Below the pieces are notes generated by a model, which was not told the DNA's origin, did not search any database, and was given only the letters and a program-made list of their open reading frames with translations. From assembly GCA_025506515.1 (NCBI GenBank), contig CM046453.1, positions 39,563,727 to 39,627,726 on the forward strand: 64,000 bases of DNA, given 5' to 3'. Positions 1 to 10,865 of the stretch are shown piece by piece; position 1 is the stretch's first letter, and every line of letters begins with the position of its first letter. Both the position numbers and the translations under genes were made by a program. Origin of the DNA: Flaveria trinervia. Taxonomy: Eukaryota > Streptophyta > Magnoliopsida > Asterales > Asteraceae.

Positions 1-1536
1 ATTATTATGAACTTGGATTGGTTGATATTCATAAGGATGAATATAGAGCAATGGGTTGCTACCAAGGTTCATAGATATTTGTGGGATACAAATATTGGAC
101 TAACCCGCAACTCAAACTTTACTACATGGAGTCTTATTGATTGATCATAAGTAATTTTGAGTAAAGGCGAATATCATTTGGTATCCTCCGACCTGAGATA
201 CATATTGGGTTTTGATATTCACCAAGTGTTATGCCTTGAGCTGATTCTTCACTGCCCTGAATTAATGGACAGTACATAAGGGTATGTTCAGGTATGACAC
301 GAGGTGTTTGTGAGAGACGTATGTAGTCAAGATGGAATTTGTTCCTCTTATTCGTTGAGAGTTAGATGTCTAAGGCCTAATAAGTTAAATCAACAAGGAA
401 TGATCACTCTGAATTCTTGGATTTAATATGACATGTGTAACAAAAGGATAGATGATTGATTCACCTAAATCATTTCAAGTTGGATACTTGAATAAGATGA
501 TGTTATTGAATGGCTATAAGTCATGCGTATTAAGGGTAGTAAACCGTTGTTAGGCGGTATTTACTGCTTGCATCAATCTTCTATGAATCTTGGGCAAGTG
601 GGAGATTGTTAGATTCTATAAGCCCAAGACACATAGAACATTGATGCGGTTAGTATGTCATGATCCAAGTCGGGTTATACCCAATAACAAGATTTGCAAT
701 TACCGACAATTATTCAATTGATGATATGATCATGCAATTAAATAATAACACCAATTTAGAAAATGGGTTTTCTAAATAAGTTGCATATGAGATTGAACAA
801 TTTATATGGATATTTTTTTATAGATATTGTTTGTAATGTTATTTAAGTTATTTAAATAACATCAAATAATTAGTGAATGTGTATGTGTTATTCTAATAAA
901 AGATTTATTGAATGAACAAATTTTAAAAAGGAAATGACTTGTTAATATGTTAATATTTCATTTAACTTTTGGGGGGAAATCAATTAACAAAATGAGGTTT
1001 CGGCCGCCCTTGGAGGATGGCCTCCTCTTGGTTTTGTTGATATCCTTTAAAAGATACACACTTGACTCAAACATTCACGCCATCTCTTTTTCTCTCTCAC
1101 ACATGCAATAGAACAACACAAGAAAGGGTTTTTCTTGTTCTTGTTAAAGAGAACTCGGCTGAAAGGTTTTTCTAGAAGAGTTTCCCTTCGTTTTGGTGTT
1201 CCATCCTAGCTTGGGTATACTAGCTTGAGGGATCCTTCCTTGGAGCCTTGGCCGAAGCTTTAGCATCTTATCTCTCTACCTTGGTCGACATTTCCGCAGG
1301 AGAAAGGTAGTTAATCACAGCTTCATGTAGCTATGGTTTTATGTTCACTTTCATTATGTTCATAGCTTGTTTATTCACATAAAAGATCCCCTTTGTTCTT
1401 GGATTTGTTCACACATTAAAACATCAAATAGAACATGTTTTTCAGCTTACAAACAATGTAATAATGTTAAACTTCCGCTGCATTTTACAAAGTTTAAGTG
1501 GTTAGACTATGTCTTGTGTTCTAACAAACCCCAACA
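1..1536 (+). mobile_element. Element K: 3' end of a Ty1/copia retrotransposon (A family)
   Basis: Positions 1-606 match the non-coding tail that follows RNase H in element A (21299-21903), and 607-1536 is the 3' LTR. The tail ends in a purine-rich stretch (GGGCAAGTGGGAGAT), the plus-strand primer, directly before the LTR. No coding part lies inside the window; the element continues off the left edge. On the right it abuts the leader of element H, so K probably inserted into H. The bases after the LTR (TTATT) would be the target duplication, but the other copy is outside the window. Confidence 0.85.
607..1536 (+). repeat. 3' LTR of element K
   Basis: The LTR is 930 bp, begins TGTTAGATTC and ends CCCCAACA, with the TG...CA ends typical of LTRs. 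Its first 100 bases align with the LTR starts of A, C and G, including the block CCAAGTCGGGTTATACCCAA. A CGGCCG-containing segment near 1010 recurs in the A, C and G LTRs. Confidence 0.85.
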
Positions 1537-2428
1537 TTATTCGAGTTGTTGATTTCGTGTTGTTAACTATCCAATTCCATAATAAGATAAGATGAACATA
1601 AATCAACCATACATGCATAATAAAACAACGACAAGTTCATAACCATAGCCAATGGATTGGCAACACTTGCTCGCCAAAACAAATGTGCCAAAAGGGTCAA
1701 TTATAAAGCAAAAACATGACACATGGCATTAAGATGGTGTGCTCCACTCGATCCCACATCCTAATGCTTGAAGTGTTCATTTTGAGTTGTCATCGTTTTG
1801 CTTTATTTGGGCTCCAATTTCAACTCCTAGCTTCCTTGGGCCTCCATACTTGGGGCTTTGGTTATTGGCTTAAGACCAATCTTCGGCTATGAGGCCCATT
1901 TGGGCCTAAAATGGCCCAAACCAAAAATCAAAATCTTGTTGAACATCTTTTACAAAATATATCCTAATACATTTTTCTAGTAAAAGAAATACAACTAATC
2001 TACTTATTATTACAAAGCAACTTAAAATAATAAATAGATTACAAACCCAATAAATAAATATTACAACCCGATTGAATAATCAAACAATATCACAACACAA
2101 AACACATCCAAACACAAGGTATTGGCTAGGTTATGAACATCTAAATACACATCCAAATATGCAAGTATTATAAGTTAAAATGGTTCCTCTTTTCGAACCC
2201 TAAAGTTTTCGGCCAGGTTAATCAAACCGAAAACTTTCCGTTTTGTCCAAGCAAAACAATCAATCAACAATCAGACAAGGTTTTCTAAGATTACCACATG
2301 CATGTAAAGTATAATCTTAAAAGAAAACAAAAGGGGCAACCAACATCCCTAAAGGCTACGGCCATATGGTGAAACACACCATAAAATCATGAAACGTATG
2401 AACAATAGATGTATGCACTCGTATAAGT

Positions 2429-2442
2429 GGCTCTTGATGCCA
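2429..2442 (-). other. Primer binding site of element H
   Basis: On the minus strand this reads TGGCATCAAGAGCC one base inside the 5' LTR. It resembles the complement of the 3' end of initiator methionine tRNA (TGGTATCAGAGC). The same 14 bases occur in A and G, and C differs by one base. Confidence 0.75.
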
Positions 2443-2443
2443 T

Positions 2444-3468
2444 TGAAGGGATTTAACAAGTTTATGAAAGTCCATATAAGCTGTTTATATGAAAAACGCA
2501 GCGGATAAAGAGTTTTAAAACTTGTTGATATGTTGATTATTAACTCTTTTAATAAGCAAAACCCAAACATGGATCCAAATATGAAGTGCATACAAGAGGA
2601 CAACCATAGGATGTTTAGAAGACAACTTTCACGCTGCTAGAAAACGAGTTTATGGAGGTGCTAAGATGAACTTTATGGCTGAATCTTCAACCAAGAAGAC
2701 CTCAAGAAAGCTATACCCCAAGCCACCAACAAACACCTTTAGAACCGTGGATTTGGAGGACAAGATGATGATGTTAGATGGCCAAGACTTCAATGTAGAA
2801 GTCCTCAAGGGATGATACCCACAAGCTCCTTCAAACACCCACTTGCTAGTTGTGTGACACCGACTTGAAAACCCTCTTGCACAATCGATTTTTCAGCCAA
2901 GAACACTTGATTCAAAGCTGAAAATCCAGCCTTGTTTCACCTCTAAAATCTGATTTTAGATAGATGTTAGAGAGAATTTTGGTCTTGTGTGTGAGAGAGA
3001 ATAGGTGTGTAGATGGAAGAGTGTTCAAGTGTGTTTAATCTTGTATTAACCAAGAACAAAAGGAGGTTCCCAGAGCCATAAGGGCTGGCCGAAAATGGGG
3101 TCCCACATGGGGTTTCCCTCCTATTTGAATTTTATAAAAGTAACACTCTTGCATTATAGTTTTATAAAATTAAAACCCTTTTTATTTTATAAAATAACAC
3201 ACTTTTGTTTGATATTACTTAACCAACTTAATAATAAAACAAAACATTTCTCATGAACAAATTATCCATATAATGTTATTCATTTACAAAAGCAGTGTTT
3301 TAGAAAGCCTGTTTTCTAAATTGGTGTCAGTATTTATTTGTATGATCTTATCAACGAATAAATACTTATTGGTGTTTGTTTGGCTTGTTATTGGGTATGA
3401 CCCGACTTGGATCATATCACACTATCCACATCAGTTTAATATGTATCTTGGGCAGATCGATTCCTTCA
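2444..3468 (-). repeat. 5' LTR of element H
   Basis: Read on the minus strand the LTR starts TGAAGGAATC and ends AATCCCTTCA (1025 bp). It carries the family block with CCAAGTCGGGTCATACCCAA near its start. The AT-rich centre and the GCCGAAAATGGGG segment near 3090 match the same regions in C and G. Confidence 0.82.
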
Positions 3469-3532
3469 CGTATGACATGGAGTACAATTATCACATTCGT
3501 GTGAGTGGATAATACGAATGATATCTTCGTGA

Positions 3533-3840
3533 AACTGGTCATAAGACTAGTCCAGTAGCATGACTGGTCAAAAGACTGGTCCGGTAGCATGACTGGACAT
3601 AAGACTGGTCCAGTCACATGACTCGTCATAAGATTCATCCAATCGCATTCTAGTCATACGAATGGTCCAGTCACATGGTTTAGTCGTACGAATGGTCCAT
3701 TAGCATGGTCCAGTCGCATGAATGGTCCATTAGCATGGTCCAGTCGTACGAATAGTCCATTAGCATGGTCCAGTCGCACGAATGGTCCATTAGCATGGTC
3801 TAGTTGCCCGAACAGTCCATTAGCATGGTTCAGTGATGCT
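3533..3840. repeat. 29/30-bp tandem repeat array
   Basis: About ten imperfect units lie head to tail. Units near 3534, 3563, 3591 and 3620 have a 29-bp period. From 3661 to 3840 there are six units with an exact 30-bp period (3661, 3691, 3721, 3751, 3781, 3811), each close to AATGGTCCATTAGCATGGTC followed by CAGTCGNNCG. The unit is built from the same short palindromic words that fill the LTRs and spacers of elements I and F, so the array probably expanded from such a sequence. A minus-strand frame of 10-residue repeats across it looks like a by-product of the 30-bp period. Confidence 0.85.
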
Positions 3841-4555
3841 ATCACAGAGGAAGAAAATGCTTAGTCCGAAAATTTTTGTTTATTTTATTTGAGTTTCCTT
3901 TCTATTAAAATCCAAAAACACAAAATTATTTTCGGTTTTAGCATTTTAGGGGTAGAATAGTTTAGATTAGTATTAAATTAGTTTCTTTATTGAATTAAAA
4001 AGACAAAAAAAATGACGGAGTAGGACAGCTTAGCTAAAAGGAAAGTAATCAAATCTGTAATACTGATTCAATATTTATGGAAAATGATAGTACACAGGGA
4101 ACAGATTGTTTGGGACTTCAAAAGAGTTTACCTGATTAAGATGGAAATTCAAAGTTTAATTCTGAAAAGTCTAAGCAAAATAAAAGGAAAAATGATTGTA
4201 AAACTAGTAGGCTACCAAGGTAACATAGAGAAAGTAGACCTAGAGGCTGCTAGTTTATTATATGATGTGTTAGTAGATTCAACACAATATATGTGTAGAC
4301 ATCATTGGTGGTTTCAATTGCAAACTAAGTTGTTCAACTTGCTGTGGGTTCCGATCTTATCCCTGGTTAACACAATCAAAGTTGTTCCAATAAGGGGTGA
4401 AGAGCAAAATAAATGCCTCAAATGTGTGCAGACGACCATAAAATATGAGCAAAGCAGATGAAAAATGCAAAATGCAACCAAGTTGATAACTTATGTTGTT
4501 GGTGTGTTATGTGCAAAAAGGAAATAAATGCTCTAACAAGAAGATAGGTTGTGTG

Positions 4556-4661
4556 CCTCTCTACCGTGCGGTGGCACTGACTTGAGGATAAGCATAACCT
4601 AAATATTCTAGAATTCATTGTTTTTTGTGCCTCTCTATTGTGCGGTTGCACTAACCTGAGG
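4556..4661 (+). repeat. Pair of 32-bp direct repeats with internal dyads (element I)
   Basis: Copies at 4556-4587 and 4630-4661 are 74 bp apart. Each starts CCTCTCTA and ends TGAGG, so CCTC can pair with GAGG. The centre GTGCGGTGGCAC can form a 4-bp stem, slightly eroded in the second copy. Element F has the same pair at 42508-42539 and 42583-42614, 75 bp apart, on the minus strand. Confidence 0.75.
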
Positions 4662-5237
4662 CTTGGCATCTCTTTGAAAGCTCATAGAATAGTTTCTTCT
4701 TGAAATATACCCGTAGACCGCTTAAAAAACTCCTCAGGAACGTTGATTACCATATAAGCATGGGATCCACAAATGCTTGTTGAAATAATTAAACCTTAAA
4801 TCATCACCAATGTGTGTCAAAAATTTGTGTGGGGACAATCATCGTGAGTTGCAGTTCTTGAAAGTCAAAATCATTGTGTGCATCTTGTGGCTCTAGTATG
4901 ATTTCCTAAAATTCCTATTGACTCTCAGTGAAAACAAGAATCTAGCATCAAAATAGTTTATTAAAATGTCCTAAGTGATTCTCATATACCTGTATGATTC
5001 CGTAATGAATTGTACTAGAAATGATAAACTAGAATTGAAGTAGTGTTGTCGAGGAAGTAAAATCGATTATAATTACTCTCATAGTTTTAAAGTCCATCTC
5101 AAATCAAAAACACAAAAATATTTCTTAATTTTGTTTATAATTTCTAGTTGTTTTATTTATTAAATTTTTAGTCATTTAGTAGGTACAAGTCGGACTATGC
5201 ATCGGAATTCAATCTATGAAACACTCAATTAAAAGGG

Positions 5238-5335
5238 GTCATGTCTGAGGTGACTAATCTGGTTTTTAAGTTAAAAAGATCACGTCTGAGGTGATCAACA
5301 GTTTTTCAAATTAAAAGGTCATGTTTGAGATGATC
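5238..5335 (+). repeat. Array of hairpins with GTCTGAG loop (element I)
   Basis: Three hairpins occur at 5238-5254, 5278-5296 and 5317-5335, about 40 bp apart, and a decayed fourth keeps only the loop near 5384-5390. The clearest is GATCAC-GTCTGAG-GTGATC. Stems differ between units while the seven-base loop stays nearly constant (GTTTGAG in the third). The same array, with different stems, lies in element F at 41777-41919. Confidence 0.8.
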
Positions 5336-5399
5336 AACGGTCATAATGTCTTATCAATCACTACAAGTTATGTGTTTAAAAGTGTCTGAGGTGAAACTC

Positions 5400-5650
5400 A
5401 TAAGTCTTAGCCATTCGCACGATTGGATCATGAATATGAGTCAATCACATGATTGAACCATACGTATGGACCAAACGTATGATTGGACCATAAGCATGGA
5501 ACAATTCATGTGACTAGATCACAAGAATTAACCAATCGCACAAATGAAGGAGACCGACTAAGTCAGTCACATGAATGAAACCCAATCGCACGAATTGATG
5601 TGACCGACTGAGCCCGAGTCGCCCGAATGAATCGTGCCAATAGGTCCAGT
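5400..5650 (+). repeat. Cluster of short palindromic words, first spacer cluster of element I
   Basis: Words such as CAATCGCACGAATTG, ACATGAATG and GTCGCCCGAATG are repeated with spacers of roughly 20-30 bp. Many are near-palindromes around CG. The same vocabulary fills the LTRs, leader and spacers of element F. The cluster ends just before the TATA box at 5674. Confidence 0.7.
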
Positions 5651-5673
5651 CTCCCGATTGAATGTAAAATGAT

Positions 5674-5682
5674 TATAAATAG
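5674..5682 (+). promoter_or_regulatory. Candidate internal TATA box upstream of ORF2 (element I)
   Basis: TATAAATAG lies between the palindrome cluster and ORF2, about 700 bp before ORF2. Element F has the identical nonamer at 41390-41398 (minus strand) in the same relative place, and the bases after it remain partly alike. The LTR of the family shows the same order (palindromes, then ATAAATACC), which suggests a second promoter. This is an inference from position and conservation. Confidence 0.5.
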
Positions 5683-6054
5683 GGTGAAAGTCTGTCGCAC
5701 ATTCTCACCACCCTTCAATCGCTCTCAAATCGCACGGCAGCAACCTTACCCTGTCAAAATTTGATTTAGTTGATTTCGCACTGAGATTGTGTTACTAACG
5801 TGTACTCTCATCTTCTACAGGTAATTAGTGATTGAAATCACCCAAAATGTGCAGTGTAATCAAACCCTAACAAACCCAATTTGACTTAAATCAAGAAATC
5901 GGTAAAAACTTTCAAATAGACCACATAAATGTGATTAATGGTTAAAATGAAGGACATACAGTGATAGTTAGGGTCCCTGCAAATCAAAAGAGCCTAAACA
6001 CAGCATTTAACATCAACTTTTGACCTAGATTAGTGGTTAGAGTGTCCAACAGAG

Positions 6055-6310
6055 CATTATGCGACTAGACACTCCGAATGAACTTCAATCGCACGATTGA
6101 GCTGGGCGAATGACTCAATCGACTGAATGAACAAGGCGTATGAGCTCAATCGCCAGATTGAACTCAGTCGCATCATCAATCCCCCAATTGAACTTAGTCG
6201 TATGCTTAATTGCCGGTTGAACTCAGCCGCTTGCCCAGTTGCCCGATTGAACTCAACCGCATGCTCAATCGCACGACTGAACTCAGTCGTCTAGTTCAAT
6301 CTCACCATGA
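6055..6310 (+). repeat. Second palindromic-word cluster of element I
   Basis: Repeated words include CAATCGCACGATTGA, GTCGTATGC and CAATCGCACGACTGA. The stretch lies between the candidate internal promoter and ORF2. Element F has a matching cluster at 40790-41030. A frame at 6210-6560 runs through it but is not conserved as protein and is not called. Confidence 0.65.
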
Positions 6311-6414
6311 AACCAGACTGATTTTAGAACAGTTTAAATTATCAACAGTTTCTGTTTTGGACAAATCTCATGTTTATTTGTCTTGTGTTAAAGAAACATG
6401 GCATATTAGTGGAT

Positions 6415-9400
6415 CATCAACACCAAGCACAACATTTGTGCTCACTTGGATGCCACCACTAGGAATGATATTGAGTTGGTGGGTATTATTGCAGTTTGAG
6501 GTAATCAAGGATCTACAGAGCCATATCTGCTCCATGCACACCCTACCGTCTTTACAGTAGGCCTTCTAGGAGGGTCCATCTAATGACAGATCTACTAAGC
6601 CCTACTGCATCCGCAACACCATTTTTGGGCAAGAGATTAAGGTGACGGCAACAGACCTTCGATAACTACTGGACCTGGGTGATGACGTTGCCCACCTAAC
6701 CAGGTTACATCCTCTGACTGTAAGGGATGTTTTCAAATGATGAATTACACTGGGGACATCAACGCAGGTGTGCTCAACAAAAGCAAACTGTGTCCCCAGT
6801 TCAAGTACATAGCACACATCATTCTCAAGTGCATTTCTTCACGGAAGGGTGGATTTGATGATCTCTTTGACCAAATCCAGAATGTTTTCGTGGCACTGGT
6901 GCTGAATCACCCCTTCAGCTTCTCCAACATGATCTTTAATTATATGATCGAGAACCTTGAGGCCAAGGGTAAGGAGAGATTCTGCATGTATCCAAGGTTC
7001 TTGCAAATGATCATAGATAAGAAGCTCCCTCTACTTCCCAAGGAGAAGGACGATGCAGTGATGCTAGAGGTGATGGATGACACCACTTTGGTAAGGATGA
7101 AGGTGTACAGGGGGAAGAAGGTGAAACCTCCTGTTAGGATATTGTTCGGGCACCTGGCCAGTGCTGAGTACGTGACACCAACTCATAAGAAGTGGTGTCA
7201 CGATGATAGTAACTCAGACATAGAGCCTATTGAGCTACCTACAGATGATTCAGACGATGATGACCACACCATGGTGATAGTCAAGGTGTTGAGGCTCTAG
7301 GTGGATCCGAGCAGGCTCCAATCCACCCGAACTTTCACGTAGATTAGGAGGAGAAGTCGGATGAGGAGCCTCCGGTACGGACGGTGGGAAGTCAGGTCGT
7401 GGCCACTAAGAGAGGGCTTAGGGCGGATGGTGGATGCCAGGGTGAGTCCGTGGATACCGTTACTACTGAGACTGATCCATCTTACATCTCGAACCATCCC
7501 ATCAACCAAGGGGGAGCATCCTCCTCTAAGCGATTGAGGAAGAGGAGGATGGCTCAGCCCCATGGGATGAAGAGCAAGCGAAGGAGGAATACTTCGATCA
7601 CACCCCATCCACCATAGCTACCACCACCACTACCACACCCCTTACCACTACTACCATACCTCCCACCATCATTACCACACTCCCAACCACCATTATTACA
7701 GCCACCCATTCACCATCCACTCCTATCGCACCACCCATATTCAACACATCCACCTCTACCATCACCAGCCACCAACCAGGTCCTTCAACCCACTTTACCT
7801 TCACCATAGGACCCACTCTACCCTTCATTGGGGTAGAAGAACAGCTATCCAACCTAAACTGGATGATGCTAAAGCTGTTAGCTGCTAATGAGCAAAGAGC
7901 TACACAGCTAAGTCAGCTTGTGGAGCTCAATGCTGCTCAAGCACAGTAGATTACCCAGCTTTAGGAGTAGAATGATCAATCGGTTAAGAGGATTGAGGAG
8001 TTGGAGGCCAAGAACAAGAAGATCTATGCTCAGACTGAAAGAATCAAAAGATGAGCCATTAAAGATCTGGGAAGGTGAAGATGATGATGATGATGATGAT
8101 GAGTCTGATGAAGAAGATGAAGGTGATGATGAGGGAACGAGGGGAAGGAAGAGAGGTGATGATAATGATGAAGAAGGTGATGCTGCTACATCAGCCTCTA
8201 CTCAAGGTCAAGAAAGGAGGACTAAGAGAGCACAAGACCAAGGAGCATCATCCTCAGCTCCTACTGTTGAAGAACTGACAAATCAGGATAATGGTGAAGA
8301 TTAGATGTTTTGTATTTAGAAAACTTTTGTACTTGATTCAAATATTATATTTATGTAAATAATGACAATCTATGTTTAAATGTCTTGAATAATTACTAAT
8401 TATTGATGTGTTAAATGTTTAAATCAAGGAGATCAAACATCACAGCAAGATGAATATGATGTTGCTCCCCTGCAATAAATCAAGTCTCAATTCACCATGA
8501 TTCTTGATTCGCAGAGGATTGTCAGACGGTCGGTGAGCTACACTGCCGAAGAAGGAGAAATCAATCACGATCTAACTGACGAGCAACTCGTTGAAATGTT
8601 GAGATTGAATCCAGACGAGCCTGTCCAAAATTGTCCTACAGTTTATGTGAGAAGTGACATTGAGCTTAATGATGTCGATGAATTAGAGATTGAGGATGTC
8701 ACGACTAATCACTATCTTGAGTACACGGATCGAGAGGGCAATGTGATCCCCGACTTGGGTTACACTCTCGGCAGTGCTACATTCCACACACTAGATGAGA
8801 TAGATATAGAAACAAGAAATGAATGAAAGCCAAGCCCAAGCCTCAGACGCTGATGTTGATATAAAGAAGGCAGAATGGGTAGCTTGTTTTGCTGAGATAC
8901 GAGCCCAACACACAACTCCAAAGCAAGATGCGTACACCAAGCTATACAAGGTCAAGAAAGATCTAAAGGTGTTTCACAACATTATTGCGTGGGCGTATTT
9001 TGAGGATTATAATGTTTATGCTATAAAGAGGGAGAAGGGAATAAAGTACTTCAGATATCCAAAAGATGTGAAGACTTTCCCAGGTTTTGAGCTCAACCAG
9101 CTAGCACGCTTTAATCTGCTATATGTTGATCCTAGAAAGTTGTTAGGCTAGTTTGAGGCTTCTCTAAAAACGGAATACCACATCAGATGGGTTAACTTCA
9201 GACCTCAACAACCGAAGAGGTATATTCACAAGTCTGAAGTGGACCCTATTTCTGGAAAGCCTAAAGTGGTGCTCAAGTGGTGTCCCCCGCACACAATGTC
9301 TAAGATTCCCTTTCGGGAAATGCCACAGGACTTCACTCCACACTTCAAATGGTGGTATTATGATTGGAGAACAAGCTAAGTGGTCATAGTTATTAATAGA

Positions 9401-9637
9401 GAAGGAAAAATGGAAACTATCCGGGTATTCAACCCAATGTGGCTAACAAACTTGTTTGCAGAAGATGTCTATAGATTATACAAGTGGCCATTATTCTATG
9501 ACGCGCAAGACATTGTACAAGCCCTCCAGTTCCAGAACGTTATACGAATCTACTTTGCATTTGAAATACATGCAAGAGTTACTAGAGAGGAGAAGTACAA
9601 GAGATTTGAGGAGCTTATGAAGAATGTCAGATGCTAA
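6415..9637 (+). pseudogene. ORF2 of element I, extra frame between pol and 3' LTR, broken
   Basis: The function is unknown. The frame is not gag or pol. Blocks in order are a conserved domain at about 6745-7220 (signatures DINAGVLNKS, CPQFKY, YPRFLQMIIDKKLP), a basic stretch at about 7535-7590 (KRLRKRR and KSKRRR nine residues apart, like a bipartite nuclear signal), a Pro/Thr-rich linker at 7594-7770, a heptad-like helix at 7840-8040, a Glu/Asp-rich stretch at 8070-8300, then a C-terminal domain from 8430 (QQDEYD; NHDLTDEQL; EWVACFAEIRAQ; KWWYYD; NPMWLTNL). Element F's ORF2 carries the same blocks in the same order. Several stops and frame changes break it, and the start codon seen in F is not kept here. 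An env-like role is possible from position only; I see no signal peptide or membrane segment. Confidence 0.65.
8304..8431 (+). other. Candidate intron in ORF2 (element I)
   Basis: An AT-rich non-coding stretch separates two conserved coding blocks. It contains TACTAAT at 8394-8400, an excellent branch-site match, and ends in AG at 8430-8431 about 32 bases later, where conserved protein (QDEYDV) starts. The duplicate copy ends AAGCAG (TACTAAT 11157-11163, AG 11193-11194). Element F has TACTAAT at 38520-38514 and AG at 38483-38482 (minus strand). The donor is uncertain: GTGAAG near 8294 would remove the stop, and GTATTT near 8331 is an alternative. Confidence 0.45.
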
Positions 9638-9650
9638 TGTAAACTAGGTC

Positions 9651-9662
9651 CTAGGGGGAGTT
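9651..9662 (+). other. Polypurine tract of element I
   Basis: CTAGGGGGAGTT lies directly before the LTR start TGTTGATAC. The GGGGGAG core is characteristic of Sirevirus elements. The duplicate is at 12414-12425. Confidence 0.8.
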
Positions 9663-9776
9663 TGTTGATACATATGTACCTAGTTTAGGAGCTTAATGTA
9701 AATGTCTGTCATGTCTTACACATATTTAATGATTGAGTTGAATGAAATAAAATATGTCATTGATGCTTATAATGTT
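9663..9776 (+). repeat. First 114 bp of I's 3' LTR, first copy
   Basis: It begins TGTTGATACATATGTACC, the same start as F's LTR read on the minus strand. It stops at ...TTATAATGT(T) where element B's LTR begins. It is duplicated at 12426-12539. The remaining LTR is at 58874-59419. Confidence 0.85.
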
Positions 9777-10343
9777 TGTAGATAATATGCATAGAGGATG
9801 AAGCAACCAAAGACTTTCTACATGCATGTTGCACAAGTACTGAAGAAGAATGCTTCGGAAGTTTCACACATGCAACTGAAATATTCTAAGTGTGAAATCT
9901 TCCGAAGCCAAGACCAATATCTTTCAAAGCCAAAGATGAAGTCTTCCGAAGCTTCAAAGACAAAGTCTTCCGAAGCCTCAACTCTTGAAGGAAGATTTCT
10001 TCCGAAGACTTTTAGTAACATGCTTTATCTGATGTAGTATTCCATAAAGCTGGACAACTTTCCCCTGCATCTCTGTAAGTCACCAACTTACATGAGTTGG
10101 TGAAAAGGTTCATGCTTTTGGTAAATGTACATTGTGGTCTTGAGTCTGTAACTTTCTACTTCATGTACTTTATCATTTTTGTAATAGATAAGGATATGAG
10201 CTATGGCATGTCATAGTCACAAAGTCAAAAAGGCAATCTGCCTTTTCGACTCTACAATTGATTTTGTTTTGAGTCTAGTCAATTGTATCCAGCTGGCTTT
10301 TATAGTATGGCCGGCTGTAAGATGTAGTATAAGAATCTCATGT
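9777..10343 (+). repeat. Truncated extra copy of B's LTR in duplication unit 1
   Basis: It begins TGTAGATAATATGC and matches 12540-13106. It is cut off at the duplication join. It is not a separate insertion. Confidence 0.9.
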
Positions 10344-10830
10344 ACTTCGATCACCACCCCATCCACCATAGCTACCACCACCACTACCACACCCCTTACC
10401 ACTACTACCATACCTCCCACCATTATTACCACACTCCCAACCACCATTATTACAGCCACCAATTCACCATCCACTCCTATCGCACCACCCATATTCAACA
10501 CATCCACCTCTACCACCACCAGCCACCAACCAGGTCCTTCAACCCACTTTACCTTCACCATAGGACCCACTCTACCCTTCATTGGGGTAGAAGAACAGCT
10601 ATCCAACCTAAACTGGATGGTGCTAAAGCTGTTAGCTGCTAATGAGCAAAGAGCTACACGCTAAGTCAGCTTGTGGAGCTCAATGCTGCTCAAGCACAGT
10701 AGATTACCCAACTTTAGGAGTAGAATGATCAATCGGTTAAGAGGATTGAGGAGTTGGAGGCCAAGAACAAGAAGATCATGCTCAGACTGAAAGAATCAAA
10801 AGATAAGCCTTTAAAGATCTGGAAGGTGAA

Positions 10831-10865
<35 letters not shown>

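Larger units (their letters stand above)
1537..3468 (-). mobile_element. Element H: leader and 5' LTR of a minus-strand copia element
   Basis: The order on the minus strand is LTR (3468 to 2444), primer site (2442 to 2429), then about 900 bases of untranslated leader that stop where element K begins. The leader contains the segment around 1640 that also occurs in the leaders of C (near 31256) and G (near 51990). No gag or pol remains and no convincing coding frame is present in 1537-2443. The rest of H was either displaced by K beyond the left edge or lost. Confidence 0.8.
3845..9776 (+). mobile_element. Element I: 3' part of a Sirevirus-like copia element
   Basis: From about 3845 this matches element F's sequence just after pol, then the whole pol-ORF2 spacer, ORF2, polypurine tract and the first 114 bp of the 3' LTR. 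No LTR, gag or pol of I lies upstream, so the element is 5' truncated near the tandem array. Its 3' LTR is split by element B: the rest is at 58874-59419. Positions 3845-5220 hold only spacer. The short frame at 4084-4461 has no counterpart in F and is not called a gene. Confidence 0.75.
7591..10343 (+). repeat. Tandem duplication, unit 1 (2,753 bp)
   Basis: The unit carries the second half of I's ORF2, the polypurine tract, I's LTR fragment (9663-9776) and the first 567 bp of B's LTR (9777-10343). It is followed directly by unit 2, and the two are nearly identical with an offset of 2753 at the start and 2763 later. The join at 10343/10344 fuses B LTR sequence to ACTTCGATCAC from ORF2. Only short homology is visible there. 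Confidence 0.93.

Noticed and set aside
3533..3840. CRISPR-like array
   Set aside because: Units are contiguous with no unique spacers, and the genome is a plant's.
3654..3845. A minus-strand frame coding a 10-residue repeat protein
   Set aside because: The 30-bp tandem period alone creates it. No start context, and no conserved copy elsewhere.
4084..4461. 125-codon frame in the spacer of element I
   Set aside because: The matching region of F lacks an equivalent frame, so it is probably chance.
7598..7852. Minus-strand frame rich in Val, Met and Gly, also at 10217-10606
   Set aside because: It is the antisense of the Pro/Thr-rich linker of ORF2 and arises from biased codons.
9663..9776. 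The start of B's LTR being TGTTGATAC at 9663
   Set aside because: B's 3' LTR starts at TGTAGA (35965), so these 114 bp belong to I's LTR and the ATGTT duplication agrees.
9798..10037. 79-residue frame with SSEASKTKSSEAS repeats, duplicated at 12561
   Set aside because: It lies in B's LTR and reflects the repeated CTTCCGAAG words.
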